NCBI RefSeq assembly: GCF_030441895.1
Contig: NZ_JARJAS010000019.1
Source of the DNA: Enterococcus_D entomosocium
GTDB lineage: Bacteria > Bacillota > Bacilli > Lactobacillales > Enterococcaceae
Length of the DNA stretch: 64,000 nt
Reading direction: 5' to 3' (one strand)
Shown: positions 1 to 9,145 of the stretch, in pieces
How the letters are laid out: each line of letters opens with the position of its first letter
Numbering within the stretch: the first letter of the stretch is position 1
Made by a program: the position numbers and the translations under genes
Notes under the pieces: model-generated
What the model saw: only the letters and a program-made list of their open reading frames with translations
What the model was told of the DNA's origin: nothing
Database searches by the model: none

Positions 1-1517
1 CCTCCCAGACCGACACCGCCTAGGCAAAAAATCAACGCCTGTAGTCGATGGGTCAAAGGACCGTTCAATAAGATCGCAACGAAGCTATAATATAAGAATA
101 GCACGCTTGCCATGATCCCTAAACAAAGAAATAATTTTTTTCCATAATTTCCTTCATACCAAAAGCGATTGATGCTACTTTGTGCTCGACGCTGTTCGGA
201 AACCACAAAACAGCATAAGGTCGCTCCTAACCCCAACAGCGTACTGATACTTGCTCCTGCAGTCCCATAAGAAGCGGTCAGTGGCCACATCGATAGACAT
301 TTGACCAAAAGACCAATCCCCGCAGCGAGCAAGCCGAAGGTATAGGTATTGCGACTTTGTTGAATGCTTTGATAGGCTTGAATCGTCGCCATCAGAGCGA
401 TGGAAAAGACAAACAATACCAGCGCAGCATTGCCAGATCCGTCTTTAAATAAGGCAAAGTTGATATAAGGCAGCAAAATCGCTAACCCTACCGCAGAAGC
501 CGAAGCAATCCCGATCGTTAGGCGCAAATACATTTTTGCCGACTTTTCAAACAGCTGCTGATTTTTTACCGTCAAATACTTGGTCAACGTTGGCAAAAAC
601 GTCGAGCTTAACGCCATCGCTACCACAAGACCTAGTTGGACGAGGGGTTGTCCGCGATCATAGATCCCTTTCGAAATCCGGGCTGTTTGTGCCGTCAATC
701 CCCCCGCTTCTAGCGCATTGGTCAATAAAAACGAATCCGCTAACTGGAACAAGATCAAATAGCCGCTATAAATCGTCAACAGACCGCCTTCTAAGAAGAA
801 CCGTTTTTTCAACGAGGTGGATAACACAGCGGTATTTTCTCCTATACGGGTGACTGGTTTATGCCATAGCGATAGGCGTTTGCCGTTGATTTGTCGGCTA
901 TAATAACTTAAAATCCACCACGCCGCAAGGCCCCCGACTAAGGCACCCATCATGGCGATAGTCCCCGTTTGATAAATCGTCCAGCCCAATTGCTGGAAAG
1001 CTGCCGCAGCACCTAAAATCACACCAACTCTAAGCAGCTGCTCTACAACTTGAGACACTGCGGTTGGCACCATTTGTAGATTTCCTTGAAACATTCCTCG
1101 ATAAAAGGTCAAGGGCGGGACAAACAAAAAGGTAAAGGAAACGACTCGAATCAAGCCAGCCAGTTGATGGTCCCCCATCACTTGCGCGATTGGACCGGCA
1201 AATAAAAAGGTCACAGCCCATAAGCCAATCGCCGACCAAAGCACATAAGGCGTCAACGCTTGCAGCCGCTCCTTACTTTTCAAAGGATCAGGTTCTTCAG
1301 CAACAATGCGGGAGATAAACTGCGGCAAACCTGACAACGCCAAAGTCATTGCCAATCCATAAATCGGATAGACCTGTTGATACACATAAAACCCTTCGTC
1401 GCCTACCAGGTTCTGAAAAGGGACCCGATAAACGGCACTTAAGATTTTTGCGATAAAGGAAGCGATCGTTAAAATAAACGCCCCTTCCATCGTACGCTTC
1501 AATTGTGATTTCGGCAT
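1..1517 (-). CDS. Polysaccharide flippase, SpoVB/YabM-like (partial, C-terminus cut by window edge)
   Basis: The gene runs off the left edge, with 505 codons visible. It begins MPKSQLKRTMEGAF and continues as a series of hydrophobic segments typical of the MOP-superfamily polysaccharide/lipid flippases (SpoVB, YabM, MurJ-like). The motif YRVPFQNLVGDEGFYVYQQ after the first membrane helix is characteristic of the SpoVB/YabM branch. Family members are about 530-550 residues, so only a short C-terminal piece is missing. The ATG is preceded by AGAAAGGAACC. The gene starts 15 nt after the mfd stop, so it is probably the third gene of a pth-mfd operon, the order also known in Bacillus (pth-mfd-...-yabM). 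A role in exporting a cell-envelope lipid-linked precursor is inferred from the family; the substrate is unknown. Confidence 0.85.
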   Translation of the reverse strand, partial: MPKSQLKRTMEGAFILTIASFIAKILSAVYRVPFQNLVGDEGFYVYQQVYPIYGLAMTLALSGLPQFISRIVAEEPDPLKSKERLQALTPYVLWSAIGLWAVTFLFAGPIAQVMGDHQLAGLIRVVSFTFLFVPPLTFYRGMFQGNLQMVPTAVSQVVEQLLRVGVILGAAAAFQQLGWTIYQTGTIAMMGALVGGLAAWWILSYYSRQINGKRLSLWHKPVTRIGENTAVLSTSLKKRFFLEGGLLTIYSGYLILFQLADSFLLTNALEAGGLTAQTARISKGIYDRGQPLVQLGLVVAMALSSTFLPTLTKYLTVKNQQLFEKSAKMYLRLTIGIASASAVGLAILLPYINFALFKDGSGNAALVLFVFSIALMATIQAYQSIQQSRNTYTFGLLAAGIGLLVKCLSMWPLTASYGTAGASISTLLGLGATLCCFVVSEQRRAQSSINRFWYEGNYGKKLFLCLGIMASVLFLYYSFVAILLNGPLTHRLQALIFCLGGVGLG

Positions 1518-1532
1518 CCCTCTGGTTCCTTT

Positions 1533-4500
1533 CTAGCCTTGGCTGGCGTATTTTTGTTCCCGTAACGCTTTGACAAAATCTTGGATTTCTAATAGCCAGG
1601 TGCTTTCTTTCATCACTGGCGGAATCTGTAATTTGATGGTCATTTGCTCATGATCGACACCCATCGTGGCTTTTAATTTAGTGGCTTTCAATGCTTCAAA
1701 CAGCTGCTCCACCGAATAATTTTTCGTGCCGACTTTACTCAAAGTAAACGACACGGTTTGTTGCTGCTTGCGGATAGTTTCTAACAAGGCACGATCGCCG
1801 TTCATTTTGATCTCGCCCACCGTTAAGAGGTGCGCCACTTCTACAGGGTATTCTCCGAAACGGTCTAATAAATCATCTTGAAGTTCATCAACTGCTTCTT
1901 GTGATTCCAGCTCACGAATTCGTTTATAGATCTCGATTTTTTGCCGTTCGTCTTCAATATACGAAGTCGGTAAGTAGGCATCGATCCCCAGATCGATCTC
2001 AACGGTCGTTTTTTCTGTTTGGGTATTTTTCCCTTGTTTACGAGTGACTGCTTCCGACAGCATTTGTGAGTACATGTCAAACCCGACTGCATCGATAAAG
2101 CCGTGCTGTTGCGCCCCCAATAGATTTCCTGCCCCACGAATCGAAAGATCTCGCATCGCGATTTTGAATCCTGAACCTAACTCCGTAAAGTCCTTAATGG
2201 CTTGCAGCCGTTTTTCACTGACTTCGTTCAACACTTTTTGCTGTTCATACATGAAATACGCATAAGCGACTCGATTGCTCCGACCGACACGGCCACGCAA
2301 CTGATACAACGTCGAAAGCCCCATGTAATCGGCATTTTCCACAAACAACGTATTGGCATTGGGAATATCCACACCGGTTTCAATGATCGTCGTCGTCACC
2401 AACACATCGTATTGCCCTTCAATAAAGTCAAACAGGGTATTTTCCAATTGGATCTCGGTCATTTGCCCGTGGGCATAAGCGATTCGTGCATCTGGCACTA
2501 ACGCCTGCAGTTCTTCGACTTTTCGCTCGATCGTATCGACACGATTATAGAGATAAAACACTTGGCCCCCGCGTGCCATCTCCCGTTGGATCGCTTCTCG
2601 CACCGCTCCTGGATTCATCTCCATCACATAGGTTTGGATCGGGTAACGATTTTCCGGTGGTGTTTCGATCACAGATAGGTCCCGCACGCCCAGCATCGAC
2701 ATATGCAATGTTCTTGGGATCGGCGTTGCCGTCAACGTCAACACATCGACTTGCGAACGCAGTTGTTTCAAGCGCTCTTTGTGTTTGACCCCAAAACGTT
2801 GTTCTTCATCGATCACCAACAAGCCCAAATCAGCAAACTCGACATCTTTTGACAATAATCGGTGGGTCCCCACCAAAATATCGACTTGCCCTTTGCGCAC
2901 TTGCTCGATCGTTTCATTCTGCTGTTTTTTCGTCCGAAAACGACTCAGCACCCCAACATTGACGGGGAATCCTTCAAAACGATCGACCATCGTTTCATAG
3001 TGCTGCTGCGCCAAGATCGTTGTCGGCACTAAGAAAGCCACTTGTTTGCTTTCTTTGATCGCTTTAAAAGCAGCCCGCAGCGCCACTTCTGTTTTCCCAA
3101 AACCGACATCTCCAACTAACAAACGGTCCATCGGCTTTTCTTTTTCCATATCCCGCTTGATCTCTGCCGTACTGCGCAGCTGATCATCGGTTTCCGAATA
3201 AGGAAAGGCATCTTCAAATTCTTTTTGATAGGCATCGTCTGGTTGAAAGGCATAGCCTTTTTCTGATTCGCGTTTGGCATACAATAAAATCAAATCATCT
3301 GCGATGTCTTCAATTTTAGCCGTCACTTTGCGCTTGGTCTTCGCCCACTCACTGCCGCCTAATTTATTGATTTTCGGTGTTTTCGATTCGGAAGCCACAT
3401 ATTTTTGAATCAAATTCAATTGGGTGACTGGAATAAAGAGCTTGTCTTCGTTTTGGTACAAGATCGTCATGTAATCTTGATGGACGCCATCGACTTCTAA
3501 GGTTTCCATGCCGATGTACTTTCCGATCCCATGATTCGCATGGACGACATAATCGCCGGTTTTTAACTCATTGTAGCTTTTGAGACGTTCCGCATTGGTG
3601 ACATTTTGCCGGCGGGCTCTTTTTTTGTTCATCTTTTGGAAAATTTCTTTTTCTGTAACCACCACTAGCTTGTCTTGCGGCATTTCAAAGCCGCTTTGCA
3701 AACGTTCCACCACGATTTGGGTGCGTCCCGTAAACAGGCGGTCTTGTTGCGTCTGCACGGCATAGATATCATGATCTCGCAGATCTTGCTCTAACTTCTT
3801 GGCCCGTTCTTGGTCACTGACCAGAAAAATCACCGTTTGCTGTTGCTTCTCCCAGCGATCGATCTCAACTTTCAAGAGACCCATTTGGCTGAAAAACTGC
3901 TGCATCGGCCGGTATTGGAATTGATGGATCGCTTGGAAGCGAATGTTCCCCATTCCTTTTTGGAATAAAGAAAAGAAGCTGGTCACAAAGGTTTCTTTTT
4001 GCAGCAGTTGATGGACATCGATCCCGAATTGCTGTTCAGAAAAGACCCGCAGCTCCGCTAATTTTTGGGTATGCCACTCCGCTTCTTCCCGTTCGATCTC
4101 ACGATTGGTCTCCATGATCCGAGCATAATCATCGATCATCAAAAAGGCGTCTTCAGAAAAATAATCTAAGACACTCGTTTGCTGACGATAAAGCAAATCC
4201 GTGTAATAACGGGCACTTTCACCGGGAATCCCCGCTTGCCATTGGGAGGCCAATTGGCCGAAATAGTCTTCTAAAAACGCGCGATCAGTTACTTCTTTGG
4301 TGACCGCCAACCGTTTGTTCAATAATTCTTGTAGCTGCTTTTGCCCCGCAGCTAAATCTTCCGCTGAGAAAACCAATTCGGTAGTCGGTAAAATAGCCAC
4401 TTGCTGCAGCGTTTCCACTGAGCGTTGCGTTTCCACGTTGAAAGAACGCATCGAGTCGATTTCTACATCGAATAACTCGATCCGTACGGGGTATTCGGCA

Positions 4501-5051
4501 TTTAATGGATAAATATCGAGGATGCTCCCACGAATACTGAATTCGCCGGGTTTGCCAATCATTGACTGCCGTTCGTAACCCATCAAGATCAATTGTTGCG
4601 GCAAACGCTCTAAATCGATCTCATCGCCGATTTGCCATTGGAATTGGTTGGCTAACCAGGTTTTCTTTTCAGGCAAATACTTTCGCAAAGCCGCCACCGG
4701 CAACACATAGATCCCGGTTTTTCCTTGAGAAACAGCATTCAGCGCTGCCACTCGTTCTTCTCGTGCTTCTGGTGAAGAAAAAGCCATTTCGGCTGACAAC
4801 ACTTCGTCCACTGGGAAAACATAGACATCATCCGTCACGTTGCGCAGATCTTCGGCTAGTTGATTCGTATAATACAGATTTGGTGTCACCACGATCACTT
4901 GTTTTTGAAATGCCTGATACACACCGGTGATCGCCAATGTTTTTGCCGATCCAGCTAGACCGGTCAGTAATTGCCGGTGGGCCTGTTCACGTAAACCTGC
5001 ATGCCAAGCCGCCACTGTCGGCACTTTATTTATTAATTCAATTAAATCCAT
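1533..5051 (-). CDS. mfd: Transcription-repair coupling factor Mfd
   Basis: The 1172-residue length matches full-length Mfd. The N-terminal part carries the UvrB-like module, a central segment GDYVVHANHGIGKYIGME is the RNA-polymerase-interacting (CarD-like) domain, and the C-terminal half is an SF2 translocase. Walker A GDVGFGKTE lies near residue 645 and the DEEQ box VIDEEQRFG near 745. Mfd pushes stalled RNA polymerase off DNA lesions and recruits UvrA. The start ATG has a strong GGAGGG site. It lies 11 nt downstream of the pth stop and upstream of a flippase gene, so the three probably share a transcript. No frameshift or missing motif is seen. Confidence 0.97.
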   Translation of the reverse strand: MDLIELINKVPTVAAWHAGLREQAHRQLLTGLAGSAKTLAITGVYQAFQKQVIVVTPNLYYTNQLAEDLRNVTDDVYVFPVDEVLSAEMAFSSPEAREERVAALNAVSQGKTGIYVLPVAALRKYLPEKKTWLANQFQWQIGDEIDLERLPQQLILMGYERQSMIGKPGEFSIRGSILDIYPLNAEYPVRIELFDVEIDSMRSFNVETQRSVETLQQVAILPTTELVFSAEDLAAGQKQLQELLNKRLAVTKEVTDRAFLEDYFGQLASQWQAGIPGESARYYTDLLYRQQTSVLDYFSEDAFLMIDDYARIMETNREIEREEAEWHTQKLAELRVFSEQQFGIDVHQLLQKETFVTSFFSLFQKGMGNIRFQAIHQFQYRPMQQFFSQMGLLKVEIDRWEKQQQTVIFLVSDQERAKKLEQDLRDHDIYAVQTQQDRLFTGRTQIVVERLQSGFEMPQDKLVVVTEKEIFQKMNKKRARRQNVTNAERLKSYNELKTGDYVVHANHGIGKYIGMETLEVDGVHQDYMTILYQNEDKLFIPVTQLNLIQKYVASESKTPKINKLGGSEWAKTKRKVTAKIEDIADDLILLYAKRESEKGYAFQPDDAYQKEFEDAFPYSETDDQLRSTAEIKRDMEKEKPMDRLLVGDVGFGKTEVALRAAFKAIKESKQVAFLVPTTILAQQHYETMVDRFEGFPVNVGVLSRFRTKKQQNETIEQVRKGQVDILVGTHRLLSKDVEFADLGLLVIDEEQRFGVKHKERLKQLRSQVDVLTLTATPIPRTLHMSMLGVRDLSVIETPPENRYPIQTYVMEMNPGAVREAIQREMARGGQVFYLYNRVDTIERKVEELQALVPDARIAYAHGQMTEIQLENTLFDFIEGQYDVLVTTTIIETGVDIPNANTLFVENADYMGLSTLYQLRGRVGRSNRVAYAYFMYEQQKVLNEVSEKRLQAIKDFTELGSGFKIAMRDLSIRGAGNLLGAQQHGFIDAVGFDMYSQMLSEAVTRKQGKNTQTEKTTVEIDLGIDAYLPTSYIEDERQKIEIYKRIRELESQEAVDELQDDLLDRFGEYPVEVAHLLTVGEIKMNGDRALLETIRKQQQTVSFTLSKVGTKNYSVEQLFEALKATKLKATMGVDHEQMTIKLQIPPVMKESTWLLEIQDFVKALREQKYASQG

Positions 5052-5062
5052 CTCGGCCCTCC

Positions 5063-5623
5063 TTAGTTAAATCGATTCATTGTGGCAAGAAAGTCGCCGT
5101 TGGTCAAGTAATCACTACTTGCCTCGACTGCCTTATCAATACTTTGTAAAACGATGGGCAGATCGTCTTTTGCAAAAGGACTCAGTACATGATTGACCAC
5201 GGTTTGTCCTGGACGTGGCCGATCGATCCCGATTTTGATGCGGTCAAAGACTGTCGAGTCCAAATGCGCGATCAAACTCTTGATTCCATTGTGTCCCCCC
5301 GCACTGCCTTTTTGGCGCAAGCGGATTTTCCCTAATGCTAAATCAAGGTCATCATAGACCACTACTAATTCTTCTTGGTAGATGCCAAAATAGGTCATCA
5401 ACGGACCTACCGAACGACCGGATTCATTCATGAAGGTTTGCGGTTTGACCAAAAGGATTTTTTCACCCTTCAAGAAAAACTCTGCCACTTCTGCTTCAAA
5501 AGCCGACTTTTTAAAGGTTGCTTGGTACTTTTGTGCCAACGCATCCACTACCATAAAGCCAACATTGTGTTTGGTTTTCTCATATTTTTTGCCGGGATTT
5601 CCCAAGCCTACAATCATTTTCAT
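5063..5623 (-). CDS. pth: Peptidyl-tRNA hydrolase
   Basis: This enzyme frees tRNA from peptidyl-tRNA dropped by ribosomes. The N-terminus MKMIVGLGNPGKKYEKTKHN contains the family signature GLGNPG and the catalytic His in the KHNVGF motif. Further conserved motifs are KPQTFMNESG, VYDDLDL and GSAGGHNG. I chose the ATG at 5623 (186 aa), which has GGAG about 12 nt upstream. An in-frame ATG at 5641 and a TTG at 5656 would add 6 or 11 poorly conserved residues, and the ATG at 5617 is also possible. It is the first gene of the pth-mfd-flippase series. Confidence 0.95.
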   Translation of the reverse strand: MKMIVGLGNPGKKYEKTKHNVGFMVVDALAQKYQATFKKSAFEAEVAEFFLKGEKILLVKPQTFMNESGRSVGPLMTYFGIYQEELVVVYDDLDLALGKIRLRQKGSAGGHNGIKSLIAHLDSTVFDRIKIGIDRPRPGQTVVNHVLSPFAKDDLPIVLQSIDKAVEASSDYLTNGDFLATMNRFN

Positions 5624-5703
5624 TTTTCGATTACGCTCCATTATTTCTAGTTTCAAGCTGATTCTTCATCTATTTTATCGGTTTTCTTATCCAAACACAA
5701 AAT

Positions 5704-5752
5704 ACTGGGCACACAAATGCGCCCAGTTCTTTTGCTGAAATAATTATAACAC
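5704..5752 (-). promoter_or_regulatory. Candidate pth promoter with leader hairpin
   Basis: Read on the minus strand, TGTTATAAT (5743-5751) is an extended -10 element, with no good -35. Downstream of it the leader of roughly 115 nt can form a hairpin of ACTGGGC (5704-5710) with GCCCAGT (5721-5727), followed on the minus strand by ATTTTGTG. It could be a weak attenuator or just an mRNA 5-prime stabilising stem. The evidence is only pattern-based. Confidence 0.4.
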
Positions 5753-5908
5753 GAAATGGACTGTTATGGTGGCGTCCTCTTGCTCAGTTTTTATCTTTCT
5801 TAACGAATCTTAATAAAACGTTGATATATCCTCTTTTTGACGTAATAACAAAGAAAGCATTTACAACTGAAACAGCGATATTTTGTGTAATATTGTTGTG
5901 CAAATCAC

Positions 5909-5937
5909 ATGACAAATATACTTGAAAATGGTAGGAT
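5909..5937 (+). promoter_or_regulatory. ldh promoter
   Basis: ATGACA (5909-5914) and TAGGAT (5932-5937) are separated by 17 bp, with TGG before the -10. They lie 42 nt upstream of the ldh start. An imperfect TTGTG/CACAT inverted repeat (5896-5910) sits just upstream and overlaps the -35. It does not match the spacing of a Rex operator. Confidence 0.55.
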
Positions 5938-5978
5938 GATAGCGAGTAAAACAATTATGCGGAAGGAATGATACACAG

Positions 5979-6962
5979 ATGACTGCAAAAACGAACAAAA
6001 AAGATCACCAAAAGGTAATTCTTGTTGGAGACGGTGCGGTTGGTTCTAGTTACGCGTTTGCGCTGGTGACCCAAAACATTGCGCAAGAAGTCGGAATCAT
6101 TGATATAAATACAGCAAAAACAGAAGGCGACGCAATTGATTTGTCCCATGCCTTGGCCTTTACTTCCCCTAAAAAAATCTATGCCGCTTCTTATGAAGAT
6201 GCACATGATGCTGATTTAGTCGTTATTACAGCTGGTGCGCCTCAAAAACCAGGTGAAACCCGCTTAGATTTGGTTCATAAAAACTTGAAAATCAACCGGG
6301 AAGTAGTTACCCAAATCGTTGATTCAGGGTTCAACGGAATCTTCTTAGTAGCAGCAAACCCAGTCGATATTTTGACTTATTCGACTTGGAAATTCTCAGG
6401 CTTCCCGAAAGAACGCGTCATCGGTTCAGGTACTTCTTTAGACTCTGCACGTTTCCGTCAAGCTTTGGCTGAATTAGTCGATGTTGATGCCCGTAACGTC
6501 CATGCCTATATCTTAGGCGAACACGGGGATTCAGAATTCCCTGTTTGGTCTCATGCCAACGTAGCCGGCTTGCAAATCTATGAATGGGTCAAAAACAACC
6601 CAGATATCGATGAAGAAGCAATGGTCAACATTTTCTTCAGCGTTCGTGATGCAGCCTACACCATTATCGAGAAAAAAGGTGCGACTTTCTATGGGATCGC
6701 GGTAGCCTTAGCACGGATCACTCGTGCGATCTTAGACGATGAAAATGCTGTTTTACCATTGTCTGTGTACATGAACGGCGAATACGGCTTAAACGACTTG
6801 TACATCGGTGCGCCTGCAGTTATCAACGCCCAAGGGATTCAAAAAGTGATTGAGATCCCATTGACGGATGGTGAAAAAGACCGGATGGCCGCTTCTGCAA
6901 AACAATTAAAAGATATTCTTGATGAAGCTTTTGCGAAACTAGATGCAGAAGACAATCAATAA
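5979..6962 (+). CDS. ldh: L-lactate dehydrogenase
   Basis: The enzyme reduces pyruvate to L-lactate with NADH, the main NAD-regenerating step of homolactic fermentation. The 327-residue protein has the Rossmann motif GDGAVG at residues 17-22, the substrate loop region GETRLDLV and the catalytic His in GEHGDSE near residue 182. GGAAGGA lies 11 nt before the ATG. It is a single-gene unit with its own promoter and a long-stem terminator. Codon usage is strongly biased toward frequent codons, as expected for a highly expressed glycolytic gene. Confidence 0.97.
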   Translation: MTAKTNKKDHQKVILVGDGAVGSSYAFALVTQNIAQEVGIIDINTAKTEGDAIDLSHALAFTSPKKIYAASYEDAHDADLVVITAGAPQKPGETRLDLVHKNLKINREVVTQIVDSGFNGIFLVAANPVDILTYSTWKFSGFPKERVIGSGTSLDSARFRQALAELVDVDARNVHAYILGEHGDSEFPVWSHANVAGLQIYEWVKNNPDIDEEAMVNIFFSVRDAAYTIIEKKGATFYGIAVALARITRAILDDENAVLPLSVYMNGEYGLNDLYIGAPAVINAQGIQKVIEIPLTDGEKDRMAASAKQLKDILDEAFAKLDAEDNQ

Positions 6963-6996
6963 TTTCTTTCACTTCGTTTAGCTAGTCAACTATGCC

Positions 6997-7074
6997 ACTG
7001 AACGAACCTTACAGCTCACTCTTTTTCAGAACAATTTGATCAAGATGATTTGCTGCGGTTCGTTCAGTTTTTTT
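6997..7074 (+). terminator. ldh terminator (long loop)
   Basis: The 12-bp arms ACTGAACGAACC (6997-7008) and GGTTCGTTCAGT (7057-7068) are perfectly complementary and are followed by seven T. The loop of 48 nt is unusually long and contains TTGATCAA. Confidence 0.8.
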
Positions 7075-7150
7075 ATGCAAAGAAATGCTTTTCTACAGCT
7101 TAGCTAAAGATAGTTTAAGAATTTTCTATTTTTCATGGAAGTTTCATTTG

Positions 7151-7184
7151 CCATATTCGCTTTCTTGGGGGAATATGGTATGAT
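7151..7184 (+). promoter_or_regulatory. Promoter of the L,D-transpeptidase with inverted repeat
   Basis: TGGTATGAT (7176-7184) is an extended -10. An exact 8-bp inverted repeat, CCATATTC (7151-7158) and GAATATGG (7171-7178), separated by 12 bp, occupies the -35/-10 spacer and touches the -10. This is the usual place for a repressor or activator site; the regulator is unknown. Confidence 0.5.
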
Positions 7185-7231
7185 TTAAGCGTTATTATCT
7201 ATTATGCCATTAGAAAAAAAGGAGTAGTTGA

Positions 7232-8629
7232 ATGACTCGTTCAAACAAACATACTGACGCCAAGAACAATACCAAGAAAATTGTTCTAATCGTTGTGGCT
7301 GCTATATTAGTAGTGATCGCTGGCGGCTATACCTACCGAAGTACATATTATGCAAACCGTTTTTTACCAAAGACTGAAATCGATGGGATCGACATCAGCA
7401 ACAAAACTGTTGCCGAGGCCAATGCCCTGCTGCATGACCGCTACTCGCAAGAAGATTTCACCATCAAAGAAGGCGATAGCGAATGGAAGACAATCAACCT
7501 TGCTCAATTTGGGTTACAAACGGATTTCACCAATGAGCTGCAATCGTTAAAAGATGAACAGAACCAGTGGAGTTGGGGAATGGCTTATGTTTCCGCTGCA
7601 GAAGAAAAAACACTGGACAATCTCTCGGTGGATCAAGATACGCTAAACAGCGAAACGGACACGATCCAAAAGGAACTAGAAACTTTAAATGAGGATCGTA
7701 CCAAGTCAGCCGATGCAACATTGGAAAAAGGCGAAGACGGCTTTTCTATCAAACCAGAAGTTGACGGCGATGCCATTGATGTGGACAAAGCAGTAGCAGA
7801 CTTACAAGAAGCCATCGTCAGTGGCGAAAAGGAATTAAATCTCGTCGATTACGTCACAAAACCAAGTGTGACCGCTGATGATCCTGATCTAACCAAAGAA
7901 ATGGATTCGTTGAATAAAATCGCCAAAGTAACCGGCAATTATACGATCAACGGAAACACGTTTCAAATTCCAAGAGAATCGATCATGGATTGGCTCTCTT
8001 ACAAAGATGGCAACACCACGATCGACGAAGACAAAGTAAGAAGCTATGTCGCTTCTATCGGAGAGCAATACAACACCAGCACCAATTCTTCGACCTTCAA
8101 GAGTACCAAACAAGGCGAAGTAACGGTTCCAGCCGGCACCCTCAGCTGGACGATCCAAACCGATGCGGAAACAGAAGCATTGATTGAGGCGTTAAAAGCC
8201 GGCGAAGACTTCACGCGCACACCGATCGCTCAAGGAAGCACCGATGCTGGCAGCCCGTTATTTGGCAACACGTATATCGAAGTTGATCTGAAAAACCAAC
8301 ACATGTGGTATTACAAAGATGGCGAGCTGGTGCTAGATACGAAAATTATCTCTGGAAAACCAGCCACACCAACGCCAACTGGTGTCTTCTATGTCTGGAA
8401 CAAAGAAGAAGATGCAACCTTGACCGGTGAAGATTATGCGTCCCCTGTTGATTACTGGATGCCGATCGATTGGACCGGTGTCGGAATCCATGATTCTGAT
8501 TGGCAAACGGAATACGGTGGTGATCTTTGGAAAACCCGCGGCTCTCACGGCTGTATCAATACTCCGCCAGGCGTGATGAAAGAATTGTACAGCAAAGCCG
8601 AAGTCGGGACACCCGTGATCGTGATTTAA
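7232..8629 (+). CDS. L,D-transpeptidase, YkuD catalytic domain, membrane anchored
   Basis: This is a peptidoglycan cross-linking enzyme that makes 3-3 links and is insensitive to most beta-lactams. The 465-residue protein has a short basic N-terminus, one membrane segment (about residues 20-37, IVLIVVAAILVVIAGG), a central Ig-like/PG-binding region with repeats rich in D and E, and a C-terminal YkuD domain. The catalytic motif SHGCIN places the nucleophile at Cys441, in nearly the same place as Cys442 of the Enterococcus faecium enzyme Ldt-fm. The start has AAAGGAG upstream. It is monocistronic. Whether it carries the main 3-3 activity of the cell cannot be told from sequence. Confidence 0.92.
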   Translation: MTRSNKHTDAKNNTKKIVLIVVAAILVVIAGGYTYRSTYYANRFLPKTEIDGIDISNKTVAEANALLHDRYSQEDFTIKEGDSEWKTINLAQFGLQTDFTNELQSLKDEQNQWSWGMAYVSAAEEKTLDNLSVDQDTLNSETDTIQKELETLNEDRTKSADATLEKGEDGFSIKPEVDGDAIDVDKAVADLQEAIVSGEKELNLVDYVTKPSVTADDPDLTKEMDSLNKIAKVTGNYTINGNTFQIPRESIMDWLSYKDGNTTIDEDKVRSYVASIGEQYNTSTNSSTFKSTKQGEVTVPAGTLSWTIQTDAETEALIEALKAGEDFTRTPIAQGSTDAGSPLFGNTYIEVDLKNQHMWYYKDGELVLDTKIISGKPATPTPTGVFYVWNKEEDATLTGEDYASPVDYWMPIDWTGVGIHDSDWQTEYGGDLWKTRGSHGCINTPPGVMKELYSKAEVGTPVIVI

Positions 8630-8666
8630 TGGAAAAAAGAGTCAAACCTTTTTATAGATGAACCAA

Positions 8667-8699
8667 AAGCCGCAAAAAAATTCTTTTGCGGCTTTTTTG
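8667..8699 (+). terminator. L,D-transpeptidase terminator
   Basis: AAGCCGCAAAA and TTTTGCGGCTT form an 11-bp stem with a short loop, followed by a T run. Confidence 0.85.
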
Positions 8700-8718
8700 T
8701 TGTTTCCAAATGTTCCTG

Positions 8719-8768
8719 TTTACAAAGCGCCATTTAATTAATATACTTAATTAAGCATATTAATTAAA
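8719..8768 (+). promoter_or_regulatory. Promoter overlapped by a nested AT-rich palindrome
   Basis: TTTACA (8719-8724) and TATACT (8742-8747) are 17 bp apart. A perfect 12-bp inverted repeat, TTTAATTAATAT (8733-8744) and ATATTAATTAAA (8757-8768), covers the -10. Its 12-bp spacer holds a further 10-bp palindrome CTTAATTAAG. The element contains three copies of TTAATTAA and ends at the ribosome binding site of the next gene, so it could act as an operator, an mRNA hairpin, or both. Confidence 0.6.
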
Positions 8769-8781
8769 AAGGAGAATCACT

Positions 8782-9081
8782 TTGGAAAAAGTTGTCTTTA
8801 TTGATCGTTCTACTTTAGCTGGAAGTCTGATTAAAATTTTCGCCCGCAACATCCAAATGCTGTCCGAGGATCAAATCAGCGTGACTGTTGTGACACCAGA
8901 ACGTCTGATGAATTATCGTTTTTCGCAAGAAAAAATCGTTTTGGTCGATCCTTTGCTTTCTTTAACAGATCCGATGATCAAGCAGGCCATCCCGCCGCGA
9001 ATCAAGCGCCTGTCATTTCCCATCAATCATTACAGCGGCATGAATGCTGAAGCCATTCTAGAATTGATCCAACAAGCATAG
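8782..9081 (+). CDS. Unknown 99-residue soluble protein
   Basis: I do not recognise this gene. It starts with TTG, seven nt after AAAGGAGAATC, and encodes MEKVVFIDRSTLAGSL followed by alternating strands and helices (VSVTVV-, KIVLVDPLL-like segments). That pattern resembles a small alpha/beta Rossmann-like or PTS EIIB-like fold, but no phosphorylatable Cys is present (the protein has no cysteine). It has its own promoter with an unusual palindrome and its own strong terminator, so it is probably a real single-gene unit. No membrane segment is visible. Function unknown. Confidence 0.65.
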   Translation: MEKVVFIDRSTLAGSLIKIFARNIQMLSEDQISVTVVTPERLMNYRFSQEKIVLVDPLLSLTDPMIKQAIPPRIKRLSFPINHYSGMNAEAILELIQQA

Positions 9082-9086
9082 CCTAA

Positions 9087-9125
9087 AAAAGGCCGACGGA
9101 AACCAATGGTTTCTGCCGGCCTTTT
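9087..9125. terminator. Bidirectional terminator
   Basis: AAAAGGCCGACGGAAACC pairs with GGTTTCTGCCGGCCTTTT with one mismatch. It lies between the converging 99-aa gene and the HxlR gene and has T runs in both directions. Confidence 0.85.
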
Positions 9126-9145
9126 CTCATGCCACTTGCCCTCTG

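Noticed and set aside
5891..5912. TTGTG...CACAT upstream of ldh as a Rex operator
   Set aside because: Rex sites need TTGTGAA-N4-TTCACAA type spacing (8 bp between TGTG and CACA); here it is 5 bp, so only an unnamed inverted repeat is left.
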